A DNA stretch of 64,000 nt from an uncultured Kiloniellaceae bacterium (GTDB lineage Bacteria; Pseudomonadota; Alphaproteobacteria; Kiloniellales; Kiloniellaceae), in the NCBI GenBank assembly GCA_947500035.1, contig CANMQP010000001.1, positions 186,001 through 250,000 of the forward strand, in the 5' to 3' direction. Shown here one piece after another: positions 47,970 to 57,407 of this stretch. Within the stretch, counting starts at the first letter, position 1, and every line of letters starts with the position of its first letter. The notes beneath the pieces are model-generated. The model was not told the origin of the DNA. It made no database searches and saw nothing but the letters and a program-made list of their open reading frames with translations. The position numbers and the translations under genes are program-made.

Positions 47970-48004
47970 AATAGAGATTTTCTCTTTATTATCTAATCTC
48001 TATT
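47970..48004. terminator. Convergent terminator between the receptor and mlaC
   Basis: AATAGAGATT (47970-47979) is a perfect inverted repeat of AATCTCTATT (47995-48004) around a 15-nt T-rich loop. It begins 14 bp after the plus-strand receptor stop and covers the stop codon of the minus-strand mlaC-like gene. A/T-rich, bidirectional. Confidence 0.6.
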
Positions 48005-48617
48005 TGGATTTTTTGACCTTTCGCTCGAGTGCGTCGGTCAGTCCGTCGACACCCCTGCTGGCAGCCACCCCGGCAAACTCTTCGCGGTAGGTTTTGGCCT
48101 GACTGACGCCTTCCACCATGACATCGGTAATCTCATAGTTTCCGCTCTGGTCCGAGACGATCCAGGAGAGGTTGAGCGGCTCACCCGAGGTGTTTTCGAT
48201 GTAGGTCGCAACGGCGCTCTGTCCGGTCCCCTGTTCCTTGGTCGAGGTCACCGCGAAACTCTTGGGCCCGGCGTTGGTCACCAGGCGCAAGTAGGCGGCA
48301 ATCAGATAATCCGAAAAGACGTCCTGGAATCGGGCGCGCTCGTCATCGCTGGCCTTCTCCCATTGCCCGGCAACGACGTATTCAGAAATTTGCTCGATCC
48401 CAACGCCATCGCGCAGAACGGCGTCCAACGCCTCTTTGCGGGAATCCGCGCTCATATCCTCCGCGGCGACGATGGAGATCACCTGATCACCCATGTCTTG
48501 CACAAACTTCGCTGCACCCTCGTTCGCCGCCTGCGCCCCGGCACCGGTCCCGGAAAGCGTGAGCAACAGGTAAGCCATCACGATTGAAATTACGGGTGAA
48601 ATTACGGGCCGTGTCAT
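48000..48617 (-). CDS. mlaC: MlaC/Ttg2D family phospholipid-binding protein
   Basis: This is a 205-residue periplasmic protein. The ATG at 48617 begins a signal peptide (VISIVMAYLLLTLSGTGAGA, cleaved near AQA). The mature part matches the toluene-tolerance Ttg2 family (MlaC): VQDMGDQVISI, SEYVVAGQWEKASDDERARF and YLRLVTNAGPKSF. It should ferry phospholipids between envelope complexes. The permease and ATPase of the same system are at 10183-11747. Separation of mlaC from mlaEF is common in alphaproteobacteria. mlaC naming is by family. Confidence 0.87.
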   Translation of the reverse strand: MTRPVISPVISIVMAYLLLTLSGTGAGAQAANEGAAKFVQDMGDQVISIVAAEDMSADSRKEALDAVLRDGVGIEQISEYVVAGQWEKASDDERARFQDVFSDYLIAAYLRLVTNAGPKSFAVTSTKEQGTGQSAVATYIENTSGEPLNLSWIVSDQSGNYEITDVMVEGVSQAKTYREEFAGVAASRGVDGLTDALERKVKKSK

Positions 48618-48916
48618 TCTTTTTCTCCGCGTTGCCGTCTCAATGTCGCACACACGAGAACAGCTCGCGCCGCGAAGTCTTACACCGGACCCGACTCCCC
48701 CGCTTCAGACCACGTTCTCATAAGCCGCCAAGTCCCGCCGGGTTGCAAGAGACGTCAATATATTGACACAGACGTAAAGGATTTGTGCCAAGTCTCACAA
48801 AACGGTCTAAAGAGGTGTTTTTTGTCGGAAAAAGGCTTTCAAGCCTCCTTGTCACAGCGGGGGTCTGTCGCTAGATTTCGCGCGCTTCCACAGCCACAAA
48901 TGCCACGGAGTCCCGC

Positions 48917-49159
48917 GTGAAAGCTCGCGTATACGTCACCCTCAAAAACGGTGTCCTCGACCCTCAGGGTAAAGCCATCGAGCATGCTCTCTCCGCCCTC
49001 GATTTTCAGGGGGTCGAACAAGTCCGTCAGGGCAAGCTGATCGAACTCGATCTCAGCGAATCCGACCCGGAACAGGCCCGCTCCCACGTTGCGGCCATGT
49101 GCGAGAAACTGCTCGCAAATACCGTGATCGAAAACTACACGATCGAGCTTGCTGACTGA
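48917..49159 (+). CDS. purS: Phosphoribosylformylglycinamidine synthase subunit PurS
   Basis: This 80-residue small subunit links PurQ and PurL in the alphaproteobacterial/Gram-positive type FGAM synthase. It has [37 protein letters not shown] and the C-terminal [18 protein letters not shown] start at 48917. The gene is followed after 109 bp by purQ. Confidence 0.95.
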   Translation: MKARVYVTLKNGVLDPQGKAIEHALSALDFQGVEQVRQGKLIELDLSESDPEQARSHVAAMCEKLLANTVIENYTIELAD

Positions 49160-49268
49160 GCCTGCGCGCCAGAGTTCGCGAACAGAGTCAGCGACGTTTT
49201 TCAGGGTCAAGCAGATCCAGACAAACGAGCAATCGGCCCTAAACGGCAATAAAACAGGAATCCACGCA

Positions 49269-49958
49269 ATGAAAGCCGCGGTTATCGTTTTCCCCGGATC
49301 GAACTGCGACCGTGACGTCCAGGTGACGCTGCGCGATGTCAGTGGTGTCGAGCCGGTCATGGTTTGGCATAAGGAAAGCAGCTTCGAAGATGTCGATCTG
49401 ATCGTCCTCCCGGGCGGTTTTTCCTACGGGGATTACCTGCGCAGCGGCGCCATGGCCTCGAAGTCCCTGGTCATGCGCGAAGTCGTAAAACGCGCCGGAG
49501 CCGGCGTGCCGGTACTGGGGATCTGCAACGGCTTTCAGGTTCTGACCGAGAGCGGTCTGCTGCCGGGCGTGCTGATGCGCAATGCCGATCTGAAATTCGT
49601 CTGCAAGGACGTCCATCTGAAGGTCGAGAGCAGCCAGAGCCTCTTTACCTCCGCCTATGAAGCCGGACAGGTGGTGCGGATACCGGTGGCGCACCATGAC
49701 GGCAATTACTTTGCGAGCGAGGAAGAACTCGACCGGCTGGAGGGCAACGGACAGATCGCCTTCCGCTACGTGCAACCGAACGGTGCCTTAGATCCCGACG
49801 CCAATCCCAACGGCTCGGCACGCAACATCGCCGGTGTCTACAACGAGACCAAAACCGTTCTGGGCCTGATGCCCCATCCCGAGCGCCTCGCCGACCCGCA
49901 ACTTGGCGGCACCGACGGCAAAGGGATGTTCCAAAGCCTGCTGGAGAGCCTTTCGTGA
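49269..49958 (+). CDS. purQ: Phosphoribosylformylglycinamidine synthase subunit PurQ
   Basis: This glutaminase subunit delivers ammonia to PurL. The ATG at 49269 starts [17 protein letters not shown] (229 residues). The class I amidotransferase nucleophile is in [14 protein letters not shown], and the His/Glu of the triad are in [11 protein letters not shown]. The final codon overlaps purL's GTG start by 4 bp. The frame is open upstream of 49269, but that part is not conserved. Confidence 0.96.
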   Translation: MKAAVIVFPGSNCDRDVQVTLRDVSGVEPVMVWHKESSFEDVDLIVLPGGFSYGDYLRSGAMASKSLVMREVVKRAGAGVPVLGICNGFQVLTESGLLPGVLMRNADLKFVCKDVHLKVESSQSLFTSAYEAGQVVRIPVAHHDGNYFASEEELDRLEGNGQIAFRYVQPNGALDPDANPNGSARNIAGVYNETKTVLGLMPHPERLADPQLGGTDGKGMFQSLLESLS

Positions 49959-52153
49959 GCGAGATCACCCCTGAGGTCGTGGCAGAACACGGCCTGAACG
50001 AAACCGAGTATCAACGGGTCCTCGAGATCATGGGGCGGGAACCGAACCTGCTCGAACTTGGGATCTTTTCCGTGATGTGGTCGGAGCATTGCTCCTACAA
50101 GTCCTCCAAGAAATGGCTCAAGACGCTTCCGACCGAGGCTCCCCACGTGATCGAAGGCCCGGGCGAGAACGCGGGCGTCATCGACATCGGCGAGGGTCTG
50201 GCCGCCGTCTTCAAGATGGAGAGCCATAACCATCCGAGCTTCATCGAGCCTTACCAGGGTGCGGCCACTGGGGTCGGCGGCATCCTGCGGGACGTCTTCA
50301 CCATGGGCGCGCGCCCGATCGCCAACCTCAACGCCTTGCGCTTTGGATCCCCCGAACACGCCAAGACCCGGCACCTGGTTTCCGGCGTCGTGGCGGGCAT
50401 CGGCGGCTACGGCAACTGCGTCGGCGTTCCAACGGTGGGCGGCGAAGTCAACTTCGACCCTTCCTACAACGGCAATATTCTGGTCAATGCCATGACCGTG
50501 GGCTTGGCACCTGCCGACCGGATCTTCAAGGCCGCCGCACAGGGTGTCGGCAATCCCGTCATCTACGTGGGCTCCAAGACCGGGCGCGACGGCATTCACG
50601 GCGCGACCATGGCCTCGGCGGAGTTCGACGACGATTCCGACGAGAAGCGACCCACCGTGCAGGTCGGTGACCCCTTCACCGAAAAGCTGCTGATCGAAGC
50701 TTGTCTGGAACTGATGGAAACCGACGCCATTATCGGCATTCAGGACATGGGCGCTGCCGGCCTCACGTCGTCTTCCTTCGAGATGGCCTCCAAGGGCGGC
50801 ATGGGCGTCGAACTCAATCTGGACCAGGTGCCCTGCCGCGAGGACGGAATGACGCCGTACGAGATGATGCTCTCGGAGAGCCAGGAGCGCATGCTGATGG
50901 TGCTCAAGCCGGGCAACGAGGACATGGCCCGCGGCATTATGGAGAAGTGGGATCTGGATTTCGCCGTCATCGGCAGCCTGACCGAGACCGGACGCATGGT
51001 CCTGCGCATGCATGGCGAGGTGGTCGGCGACCTGCCCATCGACCCTCTGGCCGAGGCTTCGCCGGAATACGACCGCCCCTGGGTTCCGACCCCGGCGCGT
51101 GAAGAACTGGATGCAAAAGACCTTCCGGTGCCCGGCGATACCGGCAAGGTGCTGTATCAGCTGATGGGTTCTCCGAACCTCTGTTCGCGGCGCTGGATCT
51201 GGGAGCAATACGATCACATGGTCATGGCCGATACCCAGGCCCGCCCCGGCGGCGATGCCGCCGTGGTCCGTGTGCATGGCACCGAACGTGCGCTCGCGAT
51301 CTCGACCGACTGCACGCCGCGCTACTGCGTGGCCGATCCGGCCCGTGGCGGCGCCCAGGCCGTCGCCGAGTCCTGGCGGAATCTGACCGCCGTTGGCGCG
51401 ACCCCCCTCGCCATCACCGACAACATGAATTTCGGCAATCCGGAGCGCCCCGAAATCATGGGTCAGTTCGTCGGCTGTATCGAGGGCATGCGGGCAGCCT
51501 GTGACGCCCTGGCTTACCCCGTCGTCTCCGGCAACGTTTCGCTCTACAACGAGACCAATGGCGCCGCGATCCTCCCGACACCCGCGATTGGCGGCGTGGG
51601 TGTTATCGAAGATGCCAGCAAAACGGCCGGCATCGCCTTCACCGAAGAAGGCGCAGACATCCTGCTGATCGGTGAGACGACCGGCCATTTGGGCTCCACG
51701 ACCTATCTCTCCGAGATCGAGGGCCGGTCTGACGGTGCGCCGCCTGCGGTCGATCTGGAACAGGAAAAACGCAACGGCGACTTCGTGCGCCAGCTTATCA
51801 TTTCCGGGCAAGTAACTGTTTGTCATGATCTTTCAGACGGCGGACTCGCCGTCTCCGTGGCTGAAATGGCGCTTGCAGGCGGGATCGGCGCGACGCTCGA
51901 ACAACCCGCGGAAATTAACCTTCCAACCCATGCCTGGCTGTTCGGGGAAGATCAGGCGCGTTATCTGATCGCAACCGGCAACGCCGAGGCGCTGCTGGAC
52001 GCCGCGCAGGCGGCTGGAATTCCTGCCGGCATAATCGGGCGAACCGGCGGGAAAACGTTGACCTTGCCGGGTGGCAGCCCCATATCCCTGAACGACTTGT
52101 CGCGCGCGCATGAGGGCTGGCTCCCTGATTACATGGCAGGTACAGTTAACTGA
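49955..52153 (+). CDS. purL: Phosphoribosylformylglycinamidine synthase subunit PurL (small form)
   Basis: PurL makes FGAM from FGAR with ATP. At 732 residues it is the short form used with separate PurS and PurQ. The motifs [46 protein letters not shown] and [11 protein letters not shown] match. Start is GTG, overlapping the purQ stop. bolA and grxD follow in the same orientation, a conserved alphaproteobacterial order. Confidence 0.97.
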   Translation: MSEITPEVVAEHGLNETEYQRVLEIMGREPNLLELGIFSVMWSEHCSYKSSKKWLKTLPTEAPHVIEGPGENAGVIDIGEGLAAVFKMESHNHPSFIEPYQGAATGVGGILRDVFTMGARPIANLNALRFGSPEHAKTRHLVSGVVAGIGGYGNCVGVPTVGGEVNFDPSYNGNILVNAMTVGLAPADRIFKAAAQGVGNPVIYVGSKTGRDGIHGATMASAEFDDDSDEKRPTVQVGDPFTEKLLIEACLELMETDAIIGIQDMGAAGLTSSSFEMASKGGMGVELNLDQVPCREDGMTPYEMMLSESQERMLMVLKPGNEDMARGIMEKWDLDFAVIGSLTETGRMVLRMHGEVVGDLPIDPLAEASPEYDRPWVPTPAREELDAKDLPVPGDTGKVLYQLMGSPNLCSRRWIWEQYDHMVMADTQARPGGDAAVVRVHGTERALAISTDCTPRYCVADPARGGAQAVAESWRNLTAVGATPLAITDNMNFGNPERPEIMGQFVGCIEGMRAACDALAYPVVSGNVSLYNETNGAAILPTPAIGGVGVIEDASKTAGIAFTEEGADILLIGETTGHLGSTTYLSEIEGRSDGAPPAVDLEQEKRNGDFVRQLIISGQVTVCHDLSDGGLAVSVAEMALAGGIGATLEQPAEINLPTHAWLFGEDQARYLIATGNAEALLDAAQAAGIPAGIIGRTGGKTLTLPGGSPISLNDLSRAHEGWLPDYMAGTVN

Positions 52154-52233
52154 GACGAATCCTGTAATCAGGAAATCATCGGCGTTGGGATGCCAAAGGC
52201 CGCCCGAAAAGAGACAAGACGAGGATAATCGCT

Positions 52234-52473
52234 ATGCCAATGAATCCGGCTGAAATCGAAGGCTTGATAAAAGAATCGATTACTGATGCAGAGGTCAGAA
52301 TTGAAGACCTTCGCGGCGACGGCGATCACTATGCCGCCTATGTGGTTTCAGCGGCATTCCAGGGAAAGTCACGGGTTCAGCAGCATCAGATGGTGTATCA
52401 GGCACTTCGGGGCCGCATGGGGAACGAATTACACGCGTTGGCCTTGCAGACCTCGACCCCTTCGGACGGCTGA
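52234..52473 (+). CDS. bolA: BolA family protein
   Basis: This 79-residue protein is of the BolA/IbaG type. It has VRIEDLRGDGDHYAAYVVSAAF and the helix QQHQMVYQAL. The BolA loop with His in GDHYA and the C-terminal His in NELHALAL fit a [2Fe-2S] partner of monothiol glutaredoxins. Position just before the Grx4-like gene (96 bp upstream) supports this pairing. It is 80 bp after purL. Confidence 0.93.
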   Translation: MPMNPAEIEGLIKESITDAEVRIEDLRGDGDHYAAYVVSAAFQGKSRVQQHQMVYQALRGRMGNELHALALQTSTPSDG

Positions 52474-52568
52474 CGCCGTTCACAAATGAAGTATGATCCG
52501 GCGCTGCGAATGCGCGCCGATTGAGTGAAATCCAGGTCCAAGTGGCCCCGTTCAGAGGAAAGACTAAG

Positions 52569-52907
52569 ATGGATAACCCCGTTGCAGAGCGCATCAAGCA
52601 AGATATCTCCGATAACGACGTGGTTCTCTTCATGAAGGGAACGCCTGTTTTCCCCCAGTGCGGCTTCTCCGCCACCGTGGTCCAGGTTCTCTCGCACCTG
52701 GGCGTGAAATTCAAAGGGATCGACGTGCTGCAGGACCCCGGCCTGCGCCAGGGCATTAAGGAATTCAGCGAGTGGCCGACCATTCCGCAGCTTTATGTAA
52801 AAGGCGAGTTCGTCGGTGGCTGCGACATCATCCGCGAAATGTTCCAGTCCGGTGAGCTGCAGGATCATCTTGCAAACGCAGGCGTAGAGACCCAAACCGC
52901 CGCATAA
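52569..52907 (+). CDS. grxD: Monothiol glutaredoxin (CGFS type)
   Basis: The ATG at 52569 starts 112 residues with the single-cysteine active site CGFS in FMKGTPVFPQCGFS, the TIPQLYVKGEFVGG glutathione-binding loop and GGCDIIREMF. Grx4-type proteins assemble and carry [2Fe-2S] clusters with BolA. The bolA gene lies just upstream. A clear intrinsic terminator follows at 52938. Confidence 0.96.
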   Translation: MDNPVAERIKQDISDNDVVLFMKGTPVFPQCGFSATVVQVLSHLGVKFKGIDVLQDPGLRQGIKEFSEWPTIPQLYVKGEFVGGCDIIREMFQSGELQDHLANAGVETQTAA

Positions 52908-52937
52908 CATGTAGTCTTAACCAATATCGTTCCTACG

Positions 52938-52970
52938 AAAAGGCTTCGTTCCGGCGAAGCCTTTTTCTTT
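52938..52970 (+). terminator. Intrinsic terminator after grxD
   Basis: AAAAGGCTTCG (52938-52948) pairs with CGAAGCCTTTT (52955-52965), followed by TCTTT. It lies 30 bp after the grxD stop and closes the purS-purQ-purL-bolA-grxD run. Confidence 0.85.
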
Positions 52971-53071
52971 GAAAAATATGGCAACCACCTGATTTGTATA
53001 TATAATACCCGTTCTACTGATGCCTAGTCTCCCCTAACGCTTCACGAAAATGTGCCCGGGAGATCTTTTAG

Positions 53072-53088
53072 TTTAGAATAATTTTAAT
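53072..53088. promoter_or_regulatory. Irr/ICE-like inverted repeat before the Mn-transporter-like gene
   Basis: TTTAGAA (53072-53078), a 3-bp spacer TAA, then TTTTAAT (53082-53088) resembles an Irr-type iron control element, ideally TTTAGAA-N3-TTCTAAA. Five of seven bases in the second arm match. It lies 62 bp before the start of the transporter gene. The resemblance could be chance in A/T-rich DNA. Confidence 0.3.
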
Positions 53089-53149
53089 TTGCAATTGGAG
53101 CTGAAACATCTAATATTCGATCAAGATTCAACCTCGATCGAGTAAAGCA

Positions 53150-54304
53150 ATGACTGTTCTCGTCGCGTCCACCAGGGCCTACGCCAACCAGCTTAAGCAA
53201 TCGGGCAGGCTGCAAACCTCCGGCAGCTTCCTGCTGGCGGGGCTTATTCTCGCGGCGATGCTGGCCCTGCCCGATGTCGTGATCCCGGCCATGGCCGATG
53301 CCTATCTCCAGGTGAGCGTTTTCGTAGCCGCGACCTTAGGCGTCTTCGCGCTGATCGAAAGCCGGATGAAAGTCGGAACCGATGAGTTACTCGAGCGTCA
53401 CAAGGCCTGGCAGGTTCCAATTGCCGCACTGCTGGGCGCCCTTCCCGGCTGCGGCGGTGCGGTCATGGTGGTCACGCAGTTCGTCAACGGGCGCCTTTCC
53501 TTCGGGGCTCTGGTCTCGGTTCTGACGGCAACCATGGGCGATGCGGCCTTTCTTCTGCTGGCCCAGGCCCCGCTTGACGGCACATTGATCTTCGCTCTGG
53601 GTGCGATCGTGGGCGTCGTGTCGGGCTACGCGGTCGACAGGATACACGGCGTCGATTTCCTACGCCCCAAGAAGCCGCAGGGAGCGACCGCCTGCTTGAC
53701 GGCTCGCGCAGCGAGACCCGGGAAGACCGAACTTGTCTGGATCGCATTGCTGACGCCAGGATTGCTTCTGGGCGTTCTGCTGCTGCTGCAGATCGACACC
53801 GACCCCCTCTTCGGTCCTTTGCAGGCCTATCAGCCGACCGAGACGATTGGCCTGATCGGGGCGGTCCTCTCGATCATGATGTGGAGCTGCACGGCGCGCG
53901 GTGCTGAAAACAAACTGATGGCCGGTTCGGCAACGACCCGGGTGGTGGGGACGACAAACTTCGTCACCGTATGGGTGATCGTCGGGTTCCTGATCTACGA
54001 GGTCGGTGTTCACGCCACGGGTTGGGATCTGGCCGTTGTTGCCCAGACCTGGGCCCCGCTGGTGCCTCTGCTCGCGGTTCTGGTCGGCTTCCTGCCCGGC
54101 TGTGGCCCGCAAGTTGTGGTCACAACGCTCTATCTGGCCGGCACCGTTCCGCTATCAGCACAACTGGGCAATGCCATCTCTAACGACGGCGACGCTCTCT
54201 TCCCAGCCCTGGCGCTGGCGCCGAAGGCGGCCATGATCGCAACGCTTTACAGCGCAATCCCGGCGATCCTGGTGGCCTACTCGACCTTCCTGCTGTTTGA
54301 ATAA
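53150..54304 (+). CDS. Putative manganese transporter (10-12 membrane segments)
   Basis: This 384-residue inner-membrane protein has about ten hydrophobic segments in two halves with matching loops, ALLGALPGCGGAVMVVTQF (about 90-108) and LVGFLPGCGPQVVVTTLY (about 320-337). This internal repeat with PGCG signatures is the mark of the family called putative manganese transporter (ArsP_2-like). Members sit near manganese regulators in other genomes. Direction of transport is not known from the sequence. It stands alone after a terminator. Confidence 0.82.
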   Translation: MTVLVASTRAYANQLKQSGRLQTSGSFLLAGLILAAMLALPDVVIPAMADAYLQVSVFVAATLGVFALIESRMKVGTDELLERHKAWQVPIAALLGALPGCGGAVMVVTQFVNGRLSFGALVSVLTATMGDAAFLLLAQAPLDGTLIFALGAIVGVVSGYAVDRIHGVDFLRPKKPQGATACLTARAARPGKTELVWIALLTPGLLLGVLLLLQIDTDPLFGPLQAYQPTETIGLIGAVLSIMMWSCTARGAENKLMAGSATTRVVGTTNFVTVWVIVGFLIYEVGVHATGWDLAVVAQTWAPLVPLLAVLVGFLPGCGPQVVVTTLYLAGTVPLSAQLGNAISNDGDALFPALALAPKAAMIATLYSAIPAILVAYSTFLLFE

Positions 54305-54334
54305 ACCGGCAGCATTCTCTGGAAAGCCTCCGTT

Positions 54335-55168
54335 TCAGGCGTTGCGGAGCAGCCAGAGCCCGGCTGTGCAGTAGTCGCTGTCGTCTCCAGTCAGTTGTTC
54401 GGAGATCAAATCCTGCGGTATCGTCTTGCTGGGTTTAATGGCTTGCGCCTGCAGAATTTCAAAGCCGGCTTCCGCAAAGATCCTGCGGTAATGGTTGTGC
54501 CTCAATCGGTTCTGGAAGAAAAATCTATGGTTATGTTTCTTCCACTGCGGTTCAGAAAAGCGGAGGAAATTAAGCTTGGTAATGCTGTGGTCGGTATGCG
54601 CGTAATGATCGCTGTAGTCGATCTGGGCTGAGATCACCCCACCGGGCTTCAGCACCCGCCGCAGTTCACGCATGATCGCTTCAAGTGCCGTGACCGGGAT
54701 ATGTTCCAGAGTATTGGTTGAAATACAGATATCAAAACTGCTATCCGCGAAATCCGTAGCCGCCATATCGATCGGCGCATCGTACGAGATCCCATAATGC
54801 AGCTTCAGGTCCTCGAGAGAATGCACCGGGTTCGAGGATTTCAAGGCGGCCTGCGCCGTCAGAAGTGCGATTGCATCGTTGACCAGCGAGAGGTCCAGCA
54901 TTGGGTTCAGATCTACCAGTTGCTGCCGCAATCCGGGCCGCGAGAGGTAGAGATTTTGGCCCAGTGCTTTACCTGCCCCGAATTCGATCAGGCTGCGCGG
55001 ACGATAAGCCTCGATATTCTCCTTATGAAACTTCCAGGGTCGGGGAATCGTAGTGATTTCCACAGCTGAACGCTTTGTAATGTACTTCTGGGTAAAATAA
55101 AGGGCGTCGCGGCCAATCAAGTCGAACAGTGACAGCGCCCGGCTTTTCAATGTCCAGCTGATGTTCAT
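54335..55168 (-). CDS. Class I SAM-dependent methyltransferase
   Basis: The start at ATG 55168 gives 277 residues. The SAM-binding motif is SLIEFGAGKALGQN, with DICISTNTLEHIP (post-motif), LRRVLKPGGVISAQIDYSDHY and a C-terminal SDYCTAGLWLLRNA. The type is close to methyltransferases of exopolysaccharide or cell-surface glycan loci, but nothing nearby confirms it. The acceptor is unknown. It lies downstream of rpsD on the same strand, but the rpsD terminator separates them. Confidence 0.83.
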   Translation of the reverse strand: MNISWTLKSRALSLFDLIGRDALYFTQKYITKRSAVEITTIPRPWKFHKENIEAYRPRSLIEFGAGKALGQNLYLSRPGLRQQLVDLNPMLDLSLVNDAIALLTAQAALKSSNPVHSLEDLKLHYGISYDAPIDMAATDFADSSFDICISTNTLEHIPVTALEAIMRELRRVLKPGGVISAQIDYSDHYAHTDHSITKLNFLRFSEPQWKKHNHRFFFQNRLRHNHYRRIFAEAGFEILQAQAIKPSKTIPQDLISEQLTGDDSDYCTAGLWLLRNA

Positions 55169-55223
55169 TCTGCTCTCCCCCATCGACCCGAGCCCAATAG
55201 GTTTAGCAGGACCAAAGGCAAAA

Positions 55224-55264
55224 AAGAACCCGCCACGGTAATCGTGGCGGGTTCTTCTTTTTGC
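55224..55264 (-). terminator. Intrinsic terminator after rpsD
   Basis: Fourteen-base arms AAGAACCCGCCACG (55224-55237) and CGTGGCGGGTTCTT (55243-55256) surround a 5-nt loop. On the minus strand the hairpin is followed by TTTTTGCC, which ends the rpsD transcript. T-rich sequence on the plus side also makes it bidirectional. Confidence 0.9.
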
Positions 55265-55290
55265 CGTTTCCGGCGGACTTCTTCGCAGTG

Positions 55291-55905
55291 TTAGCGCGAA
55301 TAGAACTCGATGACCAGGTTCGGTTCCATCTGAACCGGGTAAGGCACGTCGGCCAGCTTGGGCGCGCGAACGAAGGTTGCTTTCATGTCCTTATGATCAA
55401 CTTCGATGTAATCGGGCAGGTCACGCTCAACCGACTCGACACCTTCGAGAACCAGCGGCAGTTCACGGCTCTTTGCCTTGACCTGAACCACGTCGCCGTC
55501 TTTGACCATGTAGGAAGAAATGTTGACCTTCTTGCCGTTGACCGTGACATGACCGTGGTTCACAAACTGACGGGCGGCGAAGACGGTGGGAACGAACTTG
55601 GCGCGGTAAACCACGGCATCCAGGCGGCGCTCGAGCAGGCCGACCAGGTTCTCACCCGTATCACCCTTGCGGCGCGACGCTTCGGCGAAGTAACGCCGGA
55701 ACTGCTTTTCACCGATGTTGCCGTAGTAGCCCTTCAGCTTCTGCTTGGCCATCAGCTGCGTGCCGAAATCGGACGGCTTACGGCGGCGCTGACCATGCTG
55801 GCCGGGACCATATTCACGTTTGTTGATTGGGCTTTTGGGGCGGCCCCAAAGATTGACGCCCAGGCGGCGGTCGATCTTATACTTCGAGGCAAGACGCTTC
55901 GACAT
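55291..55905 (-). CDS. rpsD: 30S ribosomal protein S4
   Basis: This 204-residue primary 16S rRNA-binding protein has [20 protein letters not shown] at the start and the S4 RNA-binding domain [30 protein letters not shown]. Monocistronic rpsD outside the alpha operon is normal in alphaproteobacteria. It is followed by a strong terminator at 55224. Confidence 0.97.
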   Translation of the reverse strand: MSKRLASKYKIDRRLGVNLWGRPKSPINKREYGPGQHGQRRRKPSDFGTQLMAKQKLKGYYGNIGEKQFRRYFAEASRRKGDTGENLVGLLERRLDAVVYRAKFVPTVFAARQFVNHGHVTVNGKKVNISSYMVKDGDVVQVKAKSRELPLVLEGVESVERDLPDYIEVDHKDMKATFVRAPKLADVPYPVQMEPNLVIEFYSR

Positions 55906-56133
55906 ACGAACTCATTCCTTATTTGCGACCCGTTTCAGGTCATGTTGTCCCGGTAGGCCCTGGCGCGACAATCTTCTGTTGCGCTTCGGACGGGGTTCAG
56001 AGCAGTCTCTCTGGCCCACTTTCCCGGGAATTGAAGCCGGGACTATACGAATCGTCCGGGAAATGTCAAACAGACATCCGCCTCAAGCCCCAATAGGTCG
56101 GAAAATCCCGGAAATCCGCCACAGGAGCCCGCT

Positions 56134-57018
56134 CTGAACGCCCTCTCGGACCATTCCAAAGGCCTGCTGATCACCGCGCTGGGCGTTCTGATCCTGACGC
56201 CTGATTCCCTGCTGATCCGCTTGATGGAGGTTGATCATTGGACGGTTGTGGTCTGGCGTGGCTCGCTTCAGTTCCTTGGGCTACTCCTGCTGATTTCACT
56301 CGTTTACCGCCAGCGGACCTTCGAAGTCTTTCGCTCGATCGGAACGCTCGGACTGCTGCTCGCGACGGTTTTCTGCTTCAGCACGATCCTCTTTATCATC
56401 TCGGTGTCTTACACCCTGGTTGCCAACACCCTGGTGATCCTCGCTTCCGCGCCCTTCTTCGCCGCCGTCTTCAGCCTGATCTTCCTGAAGGAAGCGGTCG
56501 GCCGCCACACCTGGATCGCCATCTTCGTCGCCTTTGCCGGTATTGCCTTACTCACCCTGGACAGCACGGGCAGCGGGTCGCTCATGGGAGATCTCGCCGC
56601 GCTGGGGGTTGCCACCCTCATGGGTGCCTATTTCACCATTGTCCGGGCGTCGCGCGAGGTGAACATGATCCCGGCCATGGCGGTCAGCGGGGTCATGGCT
56701 GCTAGCGTCGCCCTTCCCTTCGCCGCCTTCCCCATGATGAGCGAGACGCAAATGCTAGCCGGCGGCGCCATGGGCTTCATCGTCGCGCCCCTCTCCTTCG
56801 CCCTGATCACCATCGGCCCGCGTTATCTTCCGGCACCGGAGGTCAGCCTGCTGCTGCTGATCGAGACGGTACTGGGCCCGCTCTGGGTCTGGATGGTGAT
56901 TTCCGAGGAGCCAGGGTTTTACAGCCTGATTGGCGGGGCGGTGGTAGTCGCCACCCTCTTCCTGCACTCGATGTACAGCCTGCATAAATATCGCCAGCGA
57001 AAAGCCTTCTCGACGTGA
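56134..57018 (+). CDS. DMT superfamily (EamA) transporter with apparent CTG start
   Basis: This is an EamA-type transporter with ten hydrophobic segments in two repeats. The conserved first helix, GLLITALGVLILTPDSLLIRL, lies upstream of the first ATG/GTG/TTG available (TTG 56221, ATG 56224). Between the in-frame stop at 56032 and that TTG the only plausible start is CTG at 56134, 6 bp after AGGAG, giving 294 residues. An ATG start at 56224 would lose the first helix. Later helices SIGTLGLLLATVFCFSTILF and ALITIGPRYLPAPEVSLLLL are standard. Confidence 0.85.
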   Translation: MNALSDHSKGLLITALGVLILTPDSLLIRLMEVDHWTVVVWRGSLQFLGLLLLISLVYRQRTFEVFRSIGTLGLLLATVFCFSTILFIISVSYTLVANTLVILASAPFFAAVFSLIFLKEAVGRHTWIAIFVAFAGIALLTLDSTGSGSLMGDLAALGVATLMGAYFTIVRASREVNMIPAMAVSGVMAASVALPFAAFPMMSETQMLAGGAMGFIVAPLSFALITIGPRYLPAPEVSLLLLIETVLGPLWVWMVISEEPGFYSLIGGAVVVATLFLHSMYSLHKYRQRKAFST

Positions 57019-57031
57019 CAGAAGTGGCGAA

Positions 57032-57057
57032 GCGCCAAACGGCTAACCGTTTGGCGC
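57032..57057. terminator. Perfect 11-bp hairpin between convergent genes
   Basis: GCGCCAAACGG (57032-57042) and CCGTTTGGCGC (57047-57057) enclose a CTAA loop. It begins 13 bp after the EamA stop. Its loop holds the stop codon of the minus-strand gene, whose last residues (LAPNG) are encoded by the right arm. No T tract follows, so Rho-independent termination is uncertain. Confidence 0.5.
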
Positions 57058-57387
57058 CAGATGAAACTCGAAGTCCAGTTTCATCAGCGCTATGAGGGCA
57101 GTTACATCCTCGGCATAGTCTGTGTAAATGCTCGCAAATAGGTTAAGCGCTTCCACATTGATTTTATCGTTCACAATCTTATGCTGTTTGACGTCCCAAA
57201 CGTCCGTGACGCCGAGATAGGACGCAAATTCCTTGCCTAGCGACGTCCCCTCAACAATACCGAAGAGGACATCGTTCACAATCGCTCCCGTTTTGGAATC
57301 ATCGTAGCACTCGTCCGAATACCCGATGTACCTGCTGGCGACCTCGGAAAACGGTCCAATCGCAATAACTTCGACGTACAATCCCAC
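57043..57387 (-). CDS. Orphan hypothetical protein, low GC
   Basis: I chose GTG 57387, which follows AGAGGG by 5 bp, giving 114 residues beginning GLYVEVIAIGPFSEVASRY. An upstream TTG at 57426 would overlap trmJ by 19 bp. The sequence has acidic and aromatic residues (IGYSDECYDDSKTG), VNDVLFGIVEGTS and a helical C-terminal half. I recognise no family. The composition of about 49 percent GC is lower than its neighbours, suggesting transfer. The beginning has the feel of a small immunity protein, but this is only an impression. Confidence 0.55.
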   Translation of the reverse strand: MGLYVEVIAIGPFSEVASRYIGYSDECYDDSKTGAIVNDVLFGIVEGTSLGKEFASYLGVTDVWDVKQHKIVNDKINVEALNLFASIYTDYAEDVTALIALMKLDFEFHLAPNG

Positions 57388-57407
57388 CTTTACCCTCTTT
57401 AGATTGC

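Noticed and set aside
49838-51826. Very long open frame (about 660 codons) on the minus strand
   Set aside because: It is antisense to purL, which has full family motifs. High GC gives long shadow frames, and the product has no recognisable domain.
52971-53149. Possible yybP-ykoY manganese riboswitch before the transporter gene
   Set aside because: I could not find the conserved loop sequences or the long stems needed. Only a weak Irr-like palindrome remains.
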